A stretch of 58,773 nucleotides of DNA from Candidatus Blautia excrementipullorum (GCA_019118645.1 DWYN01000170.1:1-58773), one strand, 5' to 3'. Shown: positions 44,768 through 53,964, counted from the stretch's first letter. Translations and numbers: made by a program. The notes: generated by a model from the sequence alone, not told the origin.

Positions 44768-46156
44768 ATGAGTAAATTGACACATACGGCAGGCAGAAAG
44801 GTATTTTCAGGAGTGATCGATCTGGCTCTTGGACAGGTGAAGAAAAATCCGGAGCAGGCTTTTTTAAATATTGTAGATACCGCTCAGAAATATATGGGGG
44901 AATTTGATCTGGGAGTAAACTGGGATTATCTCCGGAGGGTTGCCGGAGACCCGGAATGTACTTTAAACCGCTATGTCACGAAAATGGTAAACGAACTTCA
45001 CCCGAATGTACTGAAGACTACGATTCTGAATCTGGGCTACGAGGCATTTTATCATGGAACAAAAACCATCCGGGAGATGCGTAAGGTTCATAACTGCAAT
45101 ATTCCGTGGATTATACTGATGGATCCCACCAGCGCCTGCAATCTTCACTGCACCGGATGCTGGGCGGCGGAGTACGGAAATAAACTGAACCTTTCTTTTG
45201 ACGAGATGGATTCCGTGATTTCCCAGGGCAAGGAGCTGGGAGTATATTTTTACATGCTCACCGGCGGAGAGCCTATGGTACGGAAAAAAGATATTATCGC
45301 ATTGTGCAGAAAGCACAATGACTGTGTATTTTTCGCATATACGAACGGAACACTGGTGGATGATGAACTGTGCAGACAGATGCAGGAAGTGGGAAACCTT
45401 TTCCTGGCGCTGAGCCTGGAAGGAAAACCGGAAGTCAATGACCTCCGCCGCGGCGAGGGCGTTTACGGAAAAGTCATGCATGCCATGGATCTTCTGAAGG
45501 AATACGGTCTTGTATTCGGAACCTCCATCTGCTACACCAGCCAGAATATCGAAAGCGTTACAAGCGATGAGTTTATTCAGATGCTTGTGGAGAAAGGCTG
45601 CCGCTATTCGCTGTATTTCCACTATATGCCGGTTGGAAATGACGCTTCGGTAGATCTTCTGCCGACTATGGATCAGCGTGTATATATGCACGACAGGGTA
45701 AGAGAGATCCGGAACATGGATCATGGCCCGGGAATCTTTACCATGGATTTCCAGAATGACGGGGAGTTTGTGGGAGGATGTATTGCGGGAGGCAGGAACT
45801 ATTTCCATATCAATGCCAACGGCGATGCGGAGCCCTGCGTATTTATTCATTATTCCAACGGAAATATCAGAGAGAACACAATCCTGGAGATTTTGAAGCA
45901 GCCGCTGTTTATGGCATACCATGACAATCAGCCGTTCAATGAGAACATGCTTCGTCCCTGCCCGATGCTGGAAAACCCGGAAATTCTCCAGAAACTGGTG
46001 AAGGAGACGGGAGCGCACTCCACAGACCTTCAGTCGCCGGAGACAGCGGAGCATCTCTGCGGAAAATGCGTACATTACGCGCAGGAATGGGCGCCTGTTG
46101 CAGATAAGCTGTGGGAGGATACCAAGAAGAAAAAGGCAGAGAAGGCGGCAAAATAA
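44768..46156 (+). CDS. Radical SAM protein with C-terminal cysteine region
   Basis: A 462-residue radical SAM enzyme. The cluster motif is CNLHCTGC with Cys at about 124, 128 and 131; TGGEP (SAM-contact) follows as MLTGGEPMVRKK. C-terminal Cys residues in GGCIAGGRNYF, GDAEPCVFIHYSNG, RPCPML and CGKCVHY suggest extra cluster(s), as in SPASM-like proteins. The first 110 residues are a separate helical domain (VFSGVIDLALGQVKKNPEQA). The reaction is unknown. GCAAGGAGGAGATACAG precedes the ATG. A TetR gene lies directly upstream. Confidence 0.87.
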   Translation: MSKLTHTAGRKVFSGVIDLALGQVKKNPEQAFLNIVDTAQKYMGEFDLGVNWDYLRRVAGDPECTLNRYVTKMVNELHPNVLKTTILNLGYEAFYHGTKTIREMRKVHNCNIPWIILMDPTSACNLHCTGCWAAEYGNKLNLSFDEMDSVISQGKELGVYFYMLTGGEPMVRKKDIIALCRKHNDCVFFAYTNGTLVDDELCRQMQEVGNLFLALSLEGKPEVNDLRRGEGVYGKVMHAMDLLKEYGLVFGTSICYTSQNIESVTSDEFIQMLVEKGCRYSLYFHYMPVGNDASVDLLPTMDQRVYMHDRVREIRNMDHGPGIFTMDFQNDGEFVGGCIAGGRNYFHINANGDAEPCVFIHYSNGNIRENTILEILKQPLFMAYHDNQPFNENMLRPCPMLENPEILQKLVKETGAHSTDLQSPETAEHLCGKCVHYAQEWAPVADKLWEDTKKKKAEKAAK

Positions 46157-46158
46157 AA

Positions 46159-46187
46159 GAAAGGCTCCTCTTTTCAGGAGCTCTTGT
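46159..46187 (+). terminator. Terminator of the radical SAM gene
   Basis: GCTCCT (46164-46169) pairs with AGGAGC (46176-46181) around CTTTTC, followed by TCTTGT. Moderate strength. Confidence 0.6.
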
Positions 46188-46214
46188 ACAGAGAGAATAT
46201 TTATATTACAATAT

Positions 46215-46258
46215 AGGATAGCGTTATGGACTTTGTGCATGGCGCTGTCCTGTTTTGC
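46215..46258 (+). promoter_or_regulatory. Leader hairpin before rfbF
   Basis: AGGATAGCG (46215-46223) pairs with CGCTGTCCT (46243-46251, with one wobble), followed by GTTTTGC. It is a second terminator-like hairpin before the rfbF start and could be an attenuator. Confidence 0.45.
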
Positions 46259-46286
46259 ATTATAGGAAAAAGAATGGAGAAAACAT

Positions 46287-47063
46287 ATGAAGGTTGTAAT
46301 TTTAGCAGGAGGATTCGGCACAAGAATCAGTGAAGAAAGCCATTTAAAGCCAAAGCCCATGATTGAGATCGGCGAGAAACCGATTCTGTGGCACATTATG
46401 AAGATGTATTCCAGCTACGGATTTCATGAATTTGTGATCTGCTGCGGATATAAACAGCATGTGATCAAGGAATGGTTTGCGGACTACTATCTGCACAACA
46501 GCAATATTACTTTTGACTTTACCCAGGAAAATAAGATGATCGTACACAATAATGTGCTGGAGCCCTGGAAGGTGACGCTTGTGGACACCGGACTGAAAAC
46601 CATGACCGGAGGACGCATTAAACGTGTAAAAGAGTATCTGGACGGAGACACCTTTATGCTGACTTATGGGGACGGCGTGGCGGATGTAAATCTTCAGGAG
46701 CTTCTTGACTACCACAGATCCCACGGCAAGATGGCCACAATCACAGCGGCTCAGCCGGGAGGACGCTTCGGAATTCTGGACATTACAGAAGACGGAACAA
46801 TTACCAACTTTAAGGAAAAGAAAAAAGAGGACGGCGGCTGGATCAATGCCGGATTTATGGTTCTGGAACCGGAAATTATGGATCTCATCGAGGGCGACGA
46901 CACAGTCTTTGAGCAGGAGCCTCTGATGGAGGCTGCCCGCAGGGGGCAGTTAAACGCTTACCGCCATAAAGGATTCTGGCAGTGTATGGACACTCTCAGA
47001 GAAAAGAATCTTCTGGAAAGCCTGTGGCAGTCCGGGAACGCCCCCTGGAAAATCTGGGAGTGA
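46287..47063 (+). CDS. rfbF: Glucose-1-phosphate cytidylyltransferase
   Basis: A 258-residue nucleotidyltransferase making CDP-glucose from CTP and glucose 1-phosphate. The start LAGGFGTRISEESHLKPKPM is the nucleotide loop, YGDGVADVNL carries the metal Asp, and GGWINAGFMVLEPE and CMDTLREKNLLE are family-specific. CDP-glucose dehydratase and the rest of a 3,6-dideoxyhexose pathway are not nearby. GAATGGAGAAAACAT precedes ATG. It overlaps the start of the next gene. Confidence 0.93.
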   Translation: MKVVILAGGFGTRISEESHLKPKPMIEIGEKPILWHIMKMYSSYGFHEFVICCGYKQHVIKEWFADYYLHNSNITFDFTQENKMIVHNNVLEPWKVTLVDTGLKTMTGGRIKRVKEYLDGDTFMLTYGDGVADVNLQELLDYHRSHGKMATITAAQPGGRFGILDITEDGTITNFKEKKKEDGGWINAGFMVLEPEIMDLIEGDDTVFEQEPLMEAARRGQLNAYRHKGFWQCMDTLREKNLLESLWQSGNAPWKIWE

Positions 47064-47596
47064 ACGAGAGCTATACTCTGATCCGTTCCCGAAGAAAGAG
47101 TCTTGCGCTGCAGGTGAGGGCGGACGGAAAGGTGATTGTGCGGGCTCCCCTTTGGACGGCAAAATACCGGATTGATTCTTTTGTGGAAGAACACTGGGAA
47201 TGGGTGGAAAAACAGAGACAGAGAATTGCGCAGGAGCGGAAAAATCTTCATGTGATTACAGATGAGGAACGGCGGGACGGTATCCGGAAAGCAAAAGAAA
47301 TTTTTCCTGAGCGGACGGCTTACTTTGCCAGACGGATGGGGGTAGGCTATGGCAGAATTACAATCAGGGAACAGAAAACCCGCTGGGGAAGCTGCAGCCA
47401 GGCAGGGAATCTGAACTTTAACTGGAAGCTGGTAATGATGCCGCCGGAGATTCTGGATTATGTAGTAGTGCATGAGCTGGCGCACCGGAAGGAAATGAAT
47501 CACTCGCCCCGATTCTGGGCTGTGGTGGAAAAGGAGCTTCCGGATTACCGGCTCCGGAGAGAGGAACTGAAGAAACTGGGCAGAGAGTTTCTATAG
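47060..47596 (+). CDS. YgjP-like metallopeptidase domain protein
   Basis: A 178-residue protein of the YgjP/DUF45 group. The zinc motif is VVHELAHRKEMNHSPRFW (HExxH), preceded by the family signature KTRWGSCSQAGNLNFNW. No signal peptide, so probably cytoplasmic; substrates are unknown. The start is placed at GTG 47060, overlapping the rfbF stop (GTGA), which implies coupling; an in-frame ATG at 46982 would overlap rfbF by 82 bases. Confidence 0.82.
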   Translation: MNESYTLIRSRRKSLALQVRADGKVIVRAPLWTAKYRIDSFVEEHWEWVEKQRQRIAQERKNLHVITDEERRDGIRKAKEIFPERTAYFARRMGVGYGRITIREQKTRWGSCSQAGNLNFNWKLVMMPPEILDYVVVHELAHRKEMNHSPRFWAVVEKELPDYRLRREELKKLGREFL

Positions 47597-47641
47597 ATTT
47601 TTCAATAGAGACAGATAGGAGAACGACAGGAGGAGAGACGC

Positions 47642-48256
47642 ATGTCCGGCATAATCATCTGTTATGGAGATTCCAATACTTACGGGTATGATTCCCGTTC
47701 TTTTTCAGGCGGAAGATACGAAAAAAATATACGCTGGACGGGACTTCTCCAAAAAAACACAGGACTGGAGATCAGGAATCACGGCGTAAACGGGCGCTGC
47801 ATTCCGCATAATTCTCCGCAGATCCGCTTTGCCTGTGAACAGACAGAAGAATGGGGCCGGAAGGCAGGCGGATGGATGGCAGTGATGCTGGGAACGAATG
47901 ATCTCCTTCAGGAACCAGGATTTACAGCAGGAGATACTGCCGCGCGAATGGAGAATTTTCTGCGGAAGCTCTGTGAGACGGAAGCTGTAAAAAGAGGAAG
48001 ACTGCGGCTCTGGCTGCTCTCTCCTCCCCGGATGAAGCGCGGGGCCTGGGTAGAGGAGGACCGGATCTGCCGTGAATCGGAAAGCCTTGGGAAGGAATAT
48101 CAGAAAGTTGCAGAAAAACTGGATATAAAATTTACAGATACAGGAAAATGGAAAATTCCGGTACTGTTTGACGGCGTTCATTTCTCAGAGGAAGGCCACC
48201 GGAAATTTGCGGAAGAAATGCAGAAAGAGACGGAGCTTCTTTTCTCTGAAGAATAA
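47642..48256 (+). CDS. SGNH/GDSL hydrolase family protein
   Basis: A 204-residue esterase/lipase-type hydrolase. Block I is IICYGDSNTYGYD with the nucleophilic Ser, block III is MLGTNDLL, and block V is FDGVHFSEEGHRKFA with the catalytic Asp-x-x-His. No signal peptide; probably cytoplasmic, deacetylating or esterolytic. GGAGGAGAGACGC precedes the ATG. Same strand as its neighbours with short spacings. Confidence 0.9.
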   Translation: MSGIIICYGDSNTYGYDSRSFSGGRYEKNIRWTGLLQKNTGLEIRNHGVNGRCIPHNSPQIRFACEQTEEWGRKAGGWMAVMLGTNDLLQEPGFTAGDTAARMENFLRKLCETEAVKRGRLRLWLLSPPRMKRGAWVEEDRICRESESLGKEYQKVAEKLDIKFTDTGKWKIPVLFDGVHFSEEGHRKFAEEMQKETELLFSEE

Positions 48257-48296
48257 ACGGATATGGAAAACTTATCATCTGGAATGGAGGAAGACT

Positions 48297-48818
48297 ATGC
48301 AGTATATCAGTCATTATCAGTCTCCCCTTGGAAATATTCTGCTGGCGGCAGATAATACCGGCCTGACGGGTTTGTGGTTTGAAGGACAGAAATACTTTGC
48401 CCGATGTCTGGACGGGGAGCATAAGGAAGAAGAAACTTTTCTGCTTGAAAAGGCGAAGACGTGGCTGGATATTTATTTTTCAGGAAGAGAACCGGACTTC
48501 TCTGTGCCGCTCCGTTTTACAGGCACCCCTTTTCAATGTAAAGTATGGGATATCCTCTGCTCAATTCCCTACGGACAGACGATAACTTACGGAGAAATCG
48601 CGAAACGGATTGCTGATGAAAAGGGACTTCCGGGAATGTCTGCCCAGGCGGTGGGCGGCGCGGTAGGCCGCAATGGGATTTCTATTATTGTTCCCTGCCA
48701 CCGTGTTGTTGGAGCGGACGGCAGTCTGACCGGGTATGCGGGGGGAATAGAGAAAAAAAGGAAACTGCTGGCCCTGGAAAAAAGAGAACACACAGGAGGC
48801 GTAATATATGGCGGATAA
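48297..48818 (+). CDS. ogt: Methylated-DNA--protein-cysteine methyltransferase
   Basis: A 173-residue suicide repair protein taking alkyl groups from O6-alkylguanine. The acceptor Cys is in IIVPCHRVVGADGS (near residue 134); the helix-turn-helix IPYGQTITYGEIAKRIA and GAVGRNGISIIV fit. ATG 48297 follows GGAGGAAGACT; upstream in-frame ATGs lack such a site. Its end overlaps the next gene by 11 bases. Confidence 0.95.
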   Translation: MQYISHYQSPLGNILLAADNTGLTGLWFEGQKYFARCLDGEHKEEETFLLEKAKTWLDIYFSGREPDFSVPLRFTGTPFQCKVWDILCSIPYGQTITYGEIAKRIADEKGLPGMSAQAVGGAVGRNGISIIVPCHRVVGADGSLTGYAGGIEKKRKLLALEKREHTGGVIYGG

Positions 48819-49629
48819 TAGAAGAATTTTATTTACGGATCTGGACGGTACGCTCCTTAATGATAAAAAGGAGATCAGTCCGGGAAATCAGGCGGCAATC
48901 GATGAGGCTCTGTCAAAAGGACATAAGGTAGTGGTAAGCACCGGGCGTCCTCTGGCGAGCGGGATGATCATTGCAGAGAGAGCGGGACTTGTAAAAGACG
49001 GATGTTATATTATCGCTTTCAATGGCGGACAGATTTACGACCCGTTTCATAAAAAAACTGTTTACGGAAAAACGCTTCCGAAGGAACTGGCGAAATCTGT
49101 TTTTCAGGAGGCGGTGAACAGGGATCTCCATATCCAGTCTTACTCTGATACGGAGGTGCTGGTGCTGAAAGATTCTATGGAAATACGAAAATATGTGCAG
49201 GGAACGGAGCTGCCTTACCGGGTAGTCCCGGATCTGGACGCGGCGTTTCCCGTGGATCCTTATAAAATTCTCGCCATCAGTTTTGACGACCGGCCCAAAA
49301 TCGAAAAATTTCAGAGAGAAGTAGTAAATCCTCTGGCCGGCACGGCCAGAAGCTTTTTCTCCAACGATGCATACCTGGAAGTGGTGCCTGAGGGCATTTC
49401 CAAGGGATTTGCCGTAAAATGGATGTGCAGCTATCTGGGGATTCCTCTGGAGAATTCCGTTGCGGCAGGGGACGCGGAAAACGATGTGGAAATGCTGGAA
49501 ACCGCCGGCGTGGGCGCTGTTATGTGCAATGCTTTTCCGGGTGTGGCGGAACATGGAGACTATGTGACAGAAAATGACAACAATCATGACGGTCTGGCAG
49601 AGATTATCCGGAAATTTATATTGATTTGA
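48808..49629 (+). CDS. Cof-type HAD-IIB phosphatase
   Basis: A 273-residue HAD-superfamily phosphatase. Motif I is LFTDLDGTLLND (nucleophile Asp), motif II VVSTGRP, motif III Lys in SKGFAVKWM and motif IV AAGDAENDVEML. A C2 cap lies between motifs II and III. Substrates are usually sugar phosphates or flavin/nucleotide phosphates. ATG overlaps the end of ogt; GGAGGCGTAAT precedes it. Confidence 0.93.
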   Translation: MADNRRILFTDLDGTLLNDKKEISPGNQAAIDEALSKGHKVVVSTGRPLASGMIIAERAGLVKDGCYIIAFNGGQIYDPFHKKTVYGKTLPKELAKSVFQEAVNRDLHIQSYSDTEVLVLKDSMEIRKYVQGTELPYRVVPDLDAAFPVDPYKILAISFDDRPKIEKFQREVVNPLAGTARSFFSNDAYLEVVPEGISKGFAVKWMCSYLGIPLENSVAAGDAENDVEMLETAGVGAVMCNAFPGVAEHGDYVTENDNNHDGLAEIIRKFILI

Positions 49630-49659
49630 CGATCAGCAAATTTACGGGAGAGAGCATAG

Positions 49660-50265
49660 ATGAAAAAGCATGTAAAGATACTGGTTGTGGAGGACGACCT
49701 GGCACTGAGCGCAGGACTGTGCTTTGAACTGGACGCCAACGGCTACCTGACGGTTGCCGCCTATGGATGTAAAAAAGCGGTTCAGCTTATAGAGAGTGAA
49801 GAATTCAGTCTGGCAATTCTGGACGTAAATCTTCCGGACGGGAACGGATTTGATATGGGCGCGGAGGACTATGTGACGAAGCCGTTTAATATGCAGATAC
49901 TCCTGAAAAGGGTAAATGTGGCTCTGAGGCGAGGCGGACAGAGCTCTGTTCCGGCTGCGGACTTCTGGACTGACGGATATCTGAAACTGAATTTTTCAGA
50001 TCTGACCGCCCGGAGGGGCGGGGAAAAACTGGCGATTACACCCAATGAATATAAACTGCTGAAGACTCTCACAGAAAATGCGGGAAATATTCTGACCCGC
50101 CAGGTGCTTCTGGACCGTCTGTGGGACAGCGGGGGAAATTTTATTGACGACCATACTCTGACTGTGACTATGAACCGTCTGCGGTCAAAAATTGAAGATG
50201 AAGCCCACCCCTACATTAAAACTGTTCGGGGAATGGGCTATATCTGGACGGGAGGACGGGCATGA
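49660..50265 (+). pseudogene. Response regulator with an internal receiver deletion
   Basis: An OmpR-type regulator of 201 residues, about 25-35 shorter than the family. The receiver begins normally (ILVVEDDLALSAGLCFEL, phospho-acceptor in LAILDVNLPDGNGFD at about 52-57), then jumps to MGAEDYVTKPFN, which should come only about 30 residues later: helix 3, strand 4 with the Thr/Ser switch and helix 4 are missing. The DNA-binding winged helix (LAITPNEYKLLKTL, TVTMNRLRSKI) is intact. The junction keeps frame and lies where two GFD codon triplets would be expected. Signalling is probably lost, though DNA binding may remain. The next gene starts at the ATGA overlap. Confidence 0.82.
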
Positions 50266-50858
50266 AGCATAGGAGTATGATTGTTATGCGCTCGGGAATG
50301 CTTCTTCTGTCAGCAATTCTGTTTGCTCTTCTGTACTGGTTTCTGCGGAACACGATTCCCCGGACTTCGGTGAGGTATGGGATTCTGGGACTGTGCGCCG
50401 CAGTTTATGCTGTGGTGGGAATCTGGGCCTGGTATCAGCGGCGGCAGGTGAACCTGTTTGCCGATGACCTGTGTGAGACGTTGGACGCATTGATGTCCGG
50501 CCGTTCCGTGGAAGGGTATTCTCCTTATGAGGACAGCCTGACTGCGAAGGTTCAGGGAAAACTGATGCAGTCTCTTATTAAAATGTCCCGTCTGGAAACA
50601 GGCACATTTACGATTCATATGGAAGAGGCTGAACTCAGCGATACAATTGCCCGGGCGCTGATTGCCAAGCCTTCTGTTCTCCTTGCCGATGAACCTACGG
50701 GAAATCTGGACAGCAAAACAGGACAGAACGTACTTGGCCTTCTGAAGCTGTCAGCGGATACCTACAGACAGACCCTTGTGATGATAACGCACAATCTTGA
50801 ACTGGCCCAGACGGCAGACCGGGTGATTCGCATAGAAGACGGCCGTGTCTGCGGGTAA
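50262..50858 (+). pseudogene. Remnant fusion: histidine kinase N part plus ABC ATPase C part
   Basis: One 198-codon frame joins pieces of two genes. Residues about 1-95 are the membrane-bound N terminus of a bacitracin-type sensor kinase (two hydrophobic helices, then EDSLTAKVQGKLMQ). Next comes SLIKMSRLETGTFTI, a stretch from behind the HisKA His, so the phospho-acceptor part is missing. At about residue 127 (SDTIARALIAKP) it runs straight into the end of an ABC ATPase with Walker B LLADEPTGNLDSKTG and switch His ITHNLELAQ. Kinase ATPase domain, ATPase Walker A and signature are gone. Both joints keep frame. It cannot be a working kinase or transporter ATPase. Confidence 0.82.
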
Positions 50859-50869
50859 GGAGGTGCGCT

Positions 50870-52144
50870 GTGCTGCTCAACAATAATCTGAAAATCTGCC
50901 GTATGCTGGTAAAGAGCGATTTTCAATTTCATAAAGCAAAAAATTTTGTGCTTATTCTGGCGGCTATGTCGCCCTGGGATTATTCCATCGCAGACGGTTC
51001 GGCATATACATACTGGCAGCAGTATAATCAGAATAATAAGGCGATTACAGAGAAAACGGTATCTGAATTTCGCCGGCGTCCCGAGGTGCAGTCTGTCAGC
51101 GCCTTAAAGAGCCGGGAAATGACACTTACGGCCTCGGAGGAGTTAAGACAGCGCATTGCGGATTATTATAACCAGCCTTATGATGAGAAGCAGACTTTCC
51201 GCGATACGCAGGCCCAGTATCCGGAATGGATAAAGGGACTGGACCGGATGACGGAAACCGGAGAATATACTGCTGTTGTAATCGGGATGGACGGAGAATA
51301 TCTGAATTATGTGCTGGAGAATTCGCCGTTTACCAGCGGCAGCTTTGACGAGGAAAAGTTTTTTTCCGGCAGCTGCGTAATCGCGGGAGGAGCATATTAC
51401 GAAGGAGTCTCCTGCCCGGTGGCGGGAGAGACTGTGGAGCTGGAAGGAAGAAAGTTTCAGGTGCTTGGCTCAGTGATGCACGATGATACTTATCTCAGCG
51501 GCTCTGACAGCAAAGAAGCTGATTTTTCTCTGGTATATATTCTGCCTCTGAAAGTCTTTGATTCTCTTTTTCCCGGACAGGGATTCCGGCAGATGGCGAT
51601 AAATATCGACCATGAACAGCAGGATTCTTTTGAATCTTATCTGGATGAATATGAGCAGGGAATTAGGCGGGGCGTCGGTATTACCCGGCGCAGCGAATAC
51701 CAGAAGAATTTTGAGGCTGCCCGTCTGAATATGGTGCTGGTTCAGATGATTGTGTCAGCGGTGCTTCTGACAATTGCGCTTCTGAATTTTCTGAATCTGC
51801 TGGTGGCGAAGGTATTCAGCCGGAGAAAAGAATTTGCGGTTTATCAAAGCCTTGGAATGACAAAAGCCCAGCTCCGGCGTCTGGTAGTGCCGGAGGGTGT
51901 CTTTTATGCTGTTCTGATGGCAGCGGTACTGATTCCGGTGACGGTTCTCTTTGCCCGGCTGGCGCTTCCGGGCTATGTGGAAGCGCAGACCTGGGTTTCG
52001 GCCTATACTTTTTCGCTGACACCGCTGTGGGCGGCTCTCCTGGTGATATTGATTTTTTCTGTCGGAACCCCCTGGGCATGTCTGAATTTCATTACAAAGG
52101 GTTCTGTCCAGGAGAGAATGAGACGCCCGGAGGACGGTATCTAA
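50870..52144 (+). pseudogene. ABC transporter permease with large internal deletion
   Basis: A FtsX-like permease of 424 residues, against 600-800 or more in the bacitracin-export family. The start LKICRMLVKSDFQFHKAKNFVL is the cytoplasmic lead and first membrane helix, but helix 1 breaks off at LILAAMSPWDYS and passes into the large extracellular domain from its second half (SAYTYWQQYNQNN). Helices 2-4 and much of that domain are missing. The remaining C-terminal FtsX repeat is complete (SRRKEFAVYQSLGMTKAQLRRL and two more helices). GTG start after AAGGAGGTGCGCT. The frame is kept. Confidence 0.75.
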
Positions 52145-52170
52145 GAGACGGGGCGCCGCCCCGTCTCATT
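52145..52170 (+). terminator. Terminator of the decayed ABC/two-component module
   Basis: GAGACGGGGC (52145-52154) pairs perfectly with GCCCCGTCTC (52158-52167) around GCC, followed by ATTAT. The 146 bases from 52171 to the XRE gene end hold only a minus-strand remnant-like frame. Confidence 0.85.
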
Positions 52171-52316
52171 ATACGTCTAAAGATTTTTTAAAAAATCTCC
52201 ATTGCCTGTAACAGGCGTCATATCACTGTTGATGGTGACAGAACGTTTCCTGCTCTGGGTCAGATAAAATCCCTTACAGCATTTTTCTCCGGTTCCCATT
52301 GGAGAATAATAGTATC

Positions 52317-52748
52317 TTAATTTTTCTTTTTCCTTCCGTAAGTTTTTCTGGCAGCCTCCTTGCATTCCAGGTAGGCTTTTGCGATTGCCTGGAAAAAAGC
52401 GTCTTTTGACTCTTCGCTTAATTCTCCTCCGGCAAACAGAGCTGTGTTGCGTTCCAGGAGTTCGTCCATCTCTCTGGCGGCAGAGTTCCCAAACTGTTCC
52501 TGGGCCTGGTCGATATATGCCATTTTTTCAATTCCGTGCCGGGGATCCGTCACTTCTTCTTTTGACAGGTAATCATAGGAAACATCCAGGGCTCTAGCCA
52601 GTTTTTTCATAGTGGAAGCACGAGCAATGACTCCGGCGGACTCGTAGGAAGCGATTGTACGCTGTGATACACCAGTTTTGTCTGCGAGCTGCTGCTGCGT
52701 CAGTCCGGCAGCCTCCCGCGCCGATCTGATCTTGTCTGAAAAAGTCAT
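52317..52748 (-). CDS. XRE-family transcriptional regulator
   Basis: A 143-residue regulator with an N-terminal helix-turn-helix (SAREAAGLTQQQLADKTGV, SQRTIASYESAGV; about 8-45) and a helical C-terminal part without a known domain. AAAGGAGATAAAAA precedes the minus-strand ATG. The promoter region contains sequences repeated before the Rhs gene 5 kb away (see 52781-52853 and 57628-57699), so this protein probably controls both. It lies between two decayed modules but is itself intact. Confidence 0.88.
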   Translation of the reverse strand: MTFSDKIRSAREAAGLTQQQLADKTGVSQRTIASYESAGVIARASTMKKLARALDVSYDYLSKEEVTDPRHGIEKMAYIDQAQEQFGNSAAREMDELLERNTALFAGGELSEESKDAFFQAIAKAYLECKEAARKTYGRKKKN

Positions 52749-52780
52749 TTTTTATCTCCTTTAAAAATTTAGAAAGAATA

Positions 52781-52853
52781 CTTCATTAACCTTATAGAGA
52801 TATGGATAACAGTTTATATGCGGTATAAAGTCGAAATGAAGTTTATGAAGTTA
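52781..52853. promoter_or_regulatory. Operator-like sequence at the XRE regulator promoter
   Basis: AAATGAAGTTTATGAAGTTA at 52834-52853 carries two ATGAAGTT units in direct order; TTCATTAAC at 52782-52790 is the inverted version (GTTAATGAA). The same 20-mer and the same TTCATTAAC occur upstream of the Rhs gene. Such paired, opposite half-sites around a promoter are typical of self-repressing XRE proteins. The remaining 210 bases to the acetyltransferase gene are AT-rich without further features. Confidence 0.65.
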
Positions 52854-53064
52854 TAATGTAATTTTAGACTATGAACAACATAATGTCAATGCTGAGAACG
52901 ATATATAACGCTTTTGAGTCAATAGAAATTATTGAATTTAAAGAAATCACAAACCTATTACGCAATATTTAATTCTATATTAAGCTAATAGATCATAATT
53001 AACTTTAAAAATATTTTATGTGGAATAAGTAATAAACAAATCATTCTGCTTTTGGTGTAAAATT

Positions 53065-53892
53065 ATGATGAAAATTAAAGAAATTAAGGAATATACAGAT
53101 TTTTTGAATAAATATCAGAAAGAATTTCCGGATATGATATATAATCATATGATGCTTCCTGGCGAGGCAGCTGATCATATAGAAAGAGGCAGGATGTATT
53201 ATGAGAAACAGGAAGAGGGAATTGTTTTTCTTGTAAAGGAAAGAGATTTTTATAAGCTGTATTTCTATGTCTCCGAAACGGCAGAGATTCATGTTCCGGA
53301 GGGAGACAGACCGCGTCTGCTGGAGTATATCTATATGGAGGGAAGGGAAGATCCCCATGTTGAGAAGATGCGGAAAAAAACAGGGGCGCTGGGATTTCTT
53401 CCCTGTGTGAGAAATAAAAGGCATAGAGCCCTGATCCATGACGAATACCTGATTTCTCTGGATACAGGGCGCTTGCGGGAGGATCTTTTTTGGGAATATG
53501 CTTCAGAAAAAGATGCGCTGTCCCTCTGCCATCTGTGGACGGCAATGGATATTTATAATTCTGCCATACCGGAGGGTCAGGAACTAGTTGAGATGATCGC
53601 AGCTAATGAACTTCTTACAATATGGAAAGAGGGGCGTGTGCGCGGGGTTGTCCGTGTAAAGCAGGAAAATCGTAAAACCGGTTCTATATGGCTTGTGGCT
53701 GTGGATGGGGAATATCGCCGTCAGGGGATTGCTTCAGAGCTATATAAGCTGTCTTTATCTGTTTTGAAGGCCAGAGGATGCAGGCAGGCAATCGAATGGT
53801 GCGATGAGAAAAATCAGGCGATCCTTTCTGTCAGCGGAAAATTCGGCTTCCAGCCGGATGGAACCGTGTCAGAGACCTATATTCTGAAATAA
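53065..53892 (+). CDS. GNAT-family acetyltransferase
   Basis: A 275-residue protein. The C-terminal part (about 150-275) is a GNAT domain: RVRGVVRVKQ, then the acetyl-CoA loop VDGEYRRQGIASELY. The N-terminal half is a divergent second domain with helix-rich character. The acceptor is unknown. The ribosome site is weak (TTTTGGTG). It lies 72 bases before the carrier-protein gene of the dlt-like cluster and may belong to it. Confidence 0.82.
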   Translation: MMKIKEIKEYTDFLNKYQKEFPDMIYNHMMLPGEAADHIERGRMYYEKQEEGIVFLVKERDFYKLYFYVSETAEIHVPEGDRPRLLEYIYMEGREDPHVEKMRKKTGALGFLPCVRNKRHRALIHDEYLISLDTGRLREDLFWEYASEKDALSLCHLWTAMDIYNSAIPEGQELVEMIAANELLTIWKEGRVRGVVRVKQENRKTGSIWLVAVDGEYRRQGIASELYKLSLSVLKARGCRQAIEWCDEKNQAILSVSGKFGFQPDGTVSETYILK

Positions 53893-53964
53893 TAAAAGGA
53901 TCTGTCTGGCGGCTCCTGGCCGCTGATCAGAAAATAAAAAGAAAAATGGAAAGAGGAAACGCAA

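Noticed and set aside
44963..46396. A 477-codon open frame antisense to the radical SAM gene
   Set aside because: Shadow frame; it also runs through the terminator and into rfbF, with no start signal.
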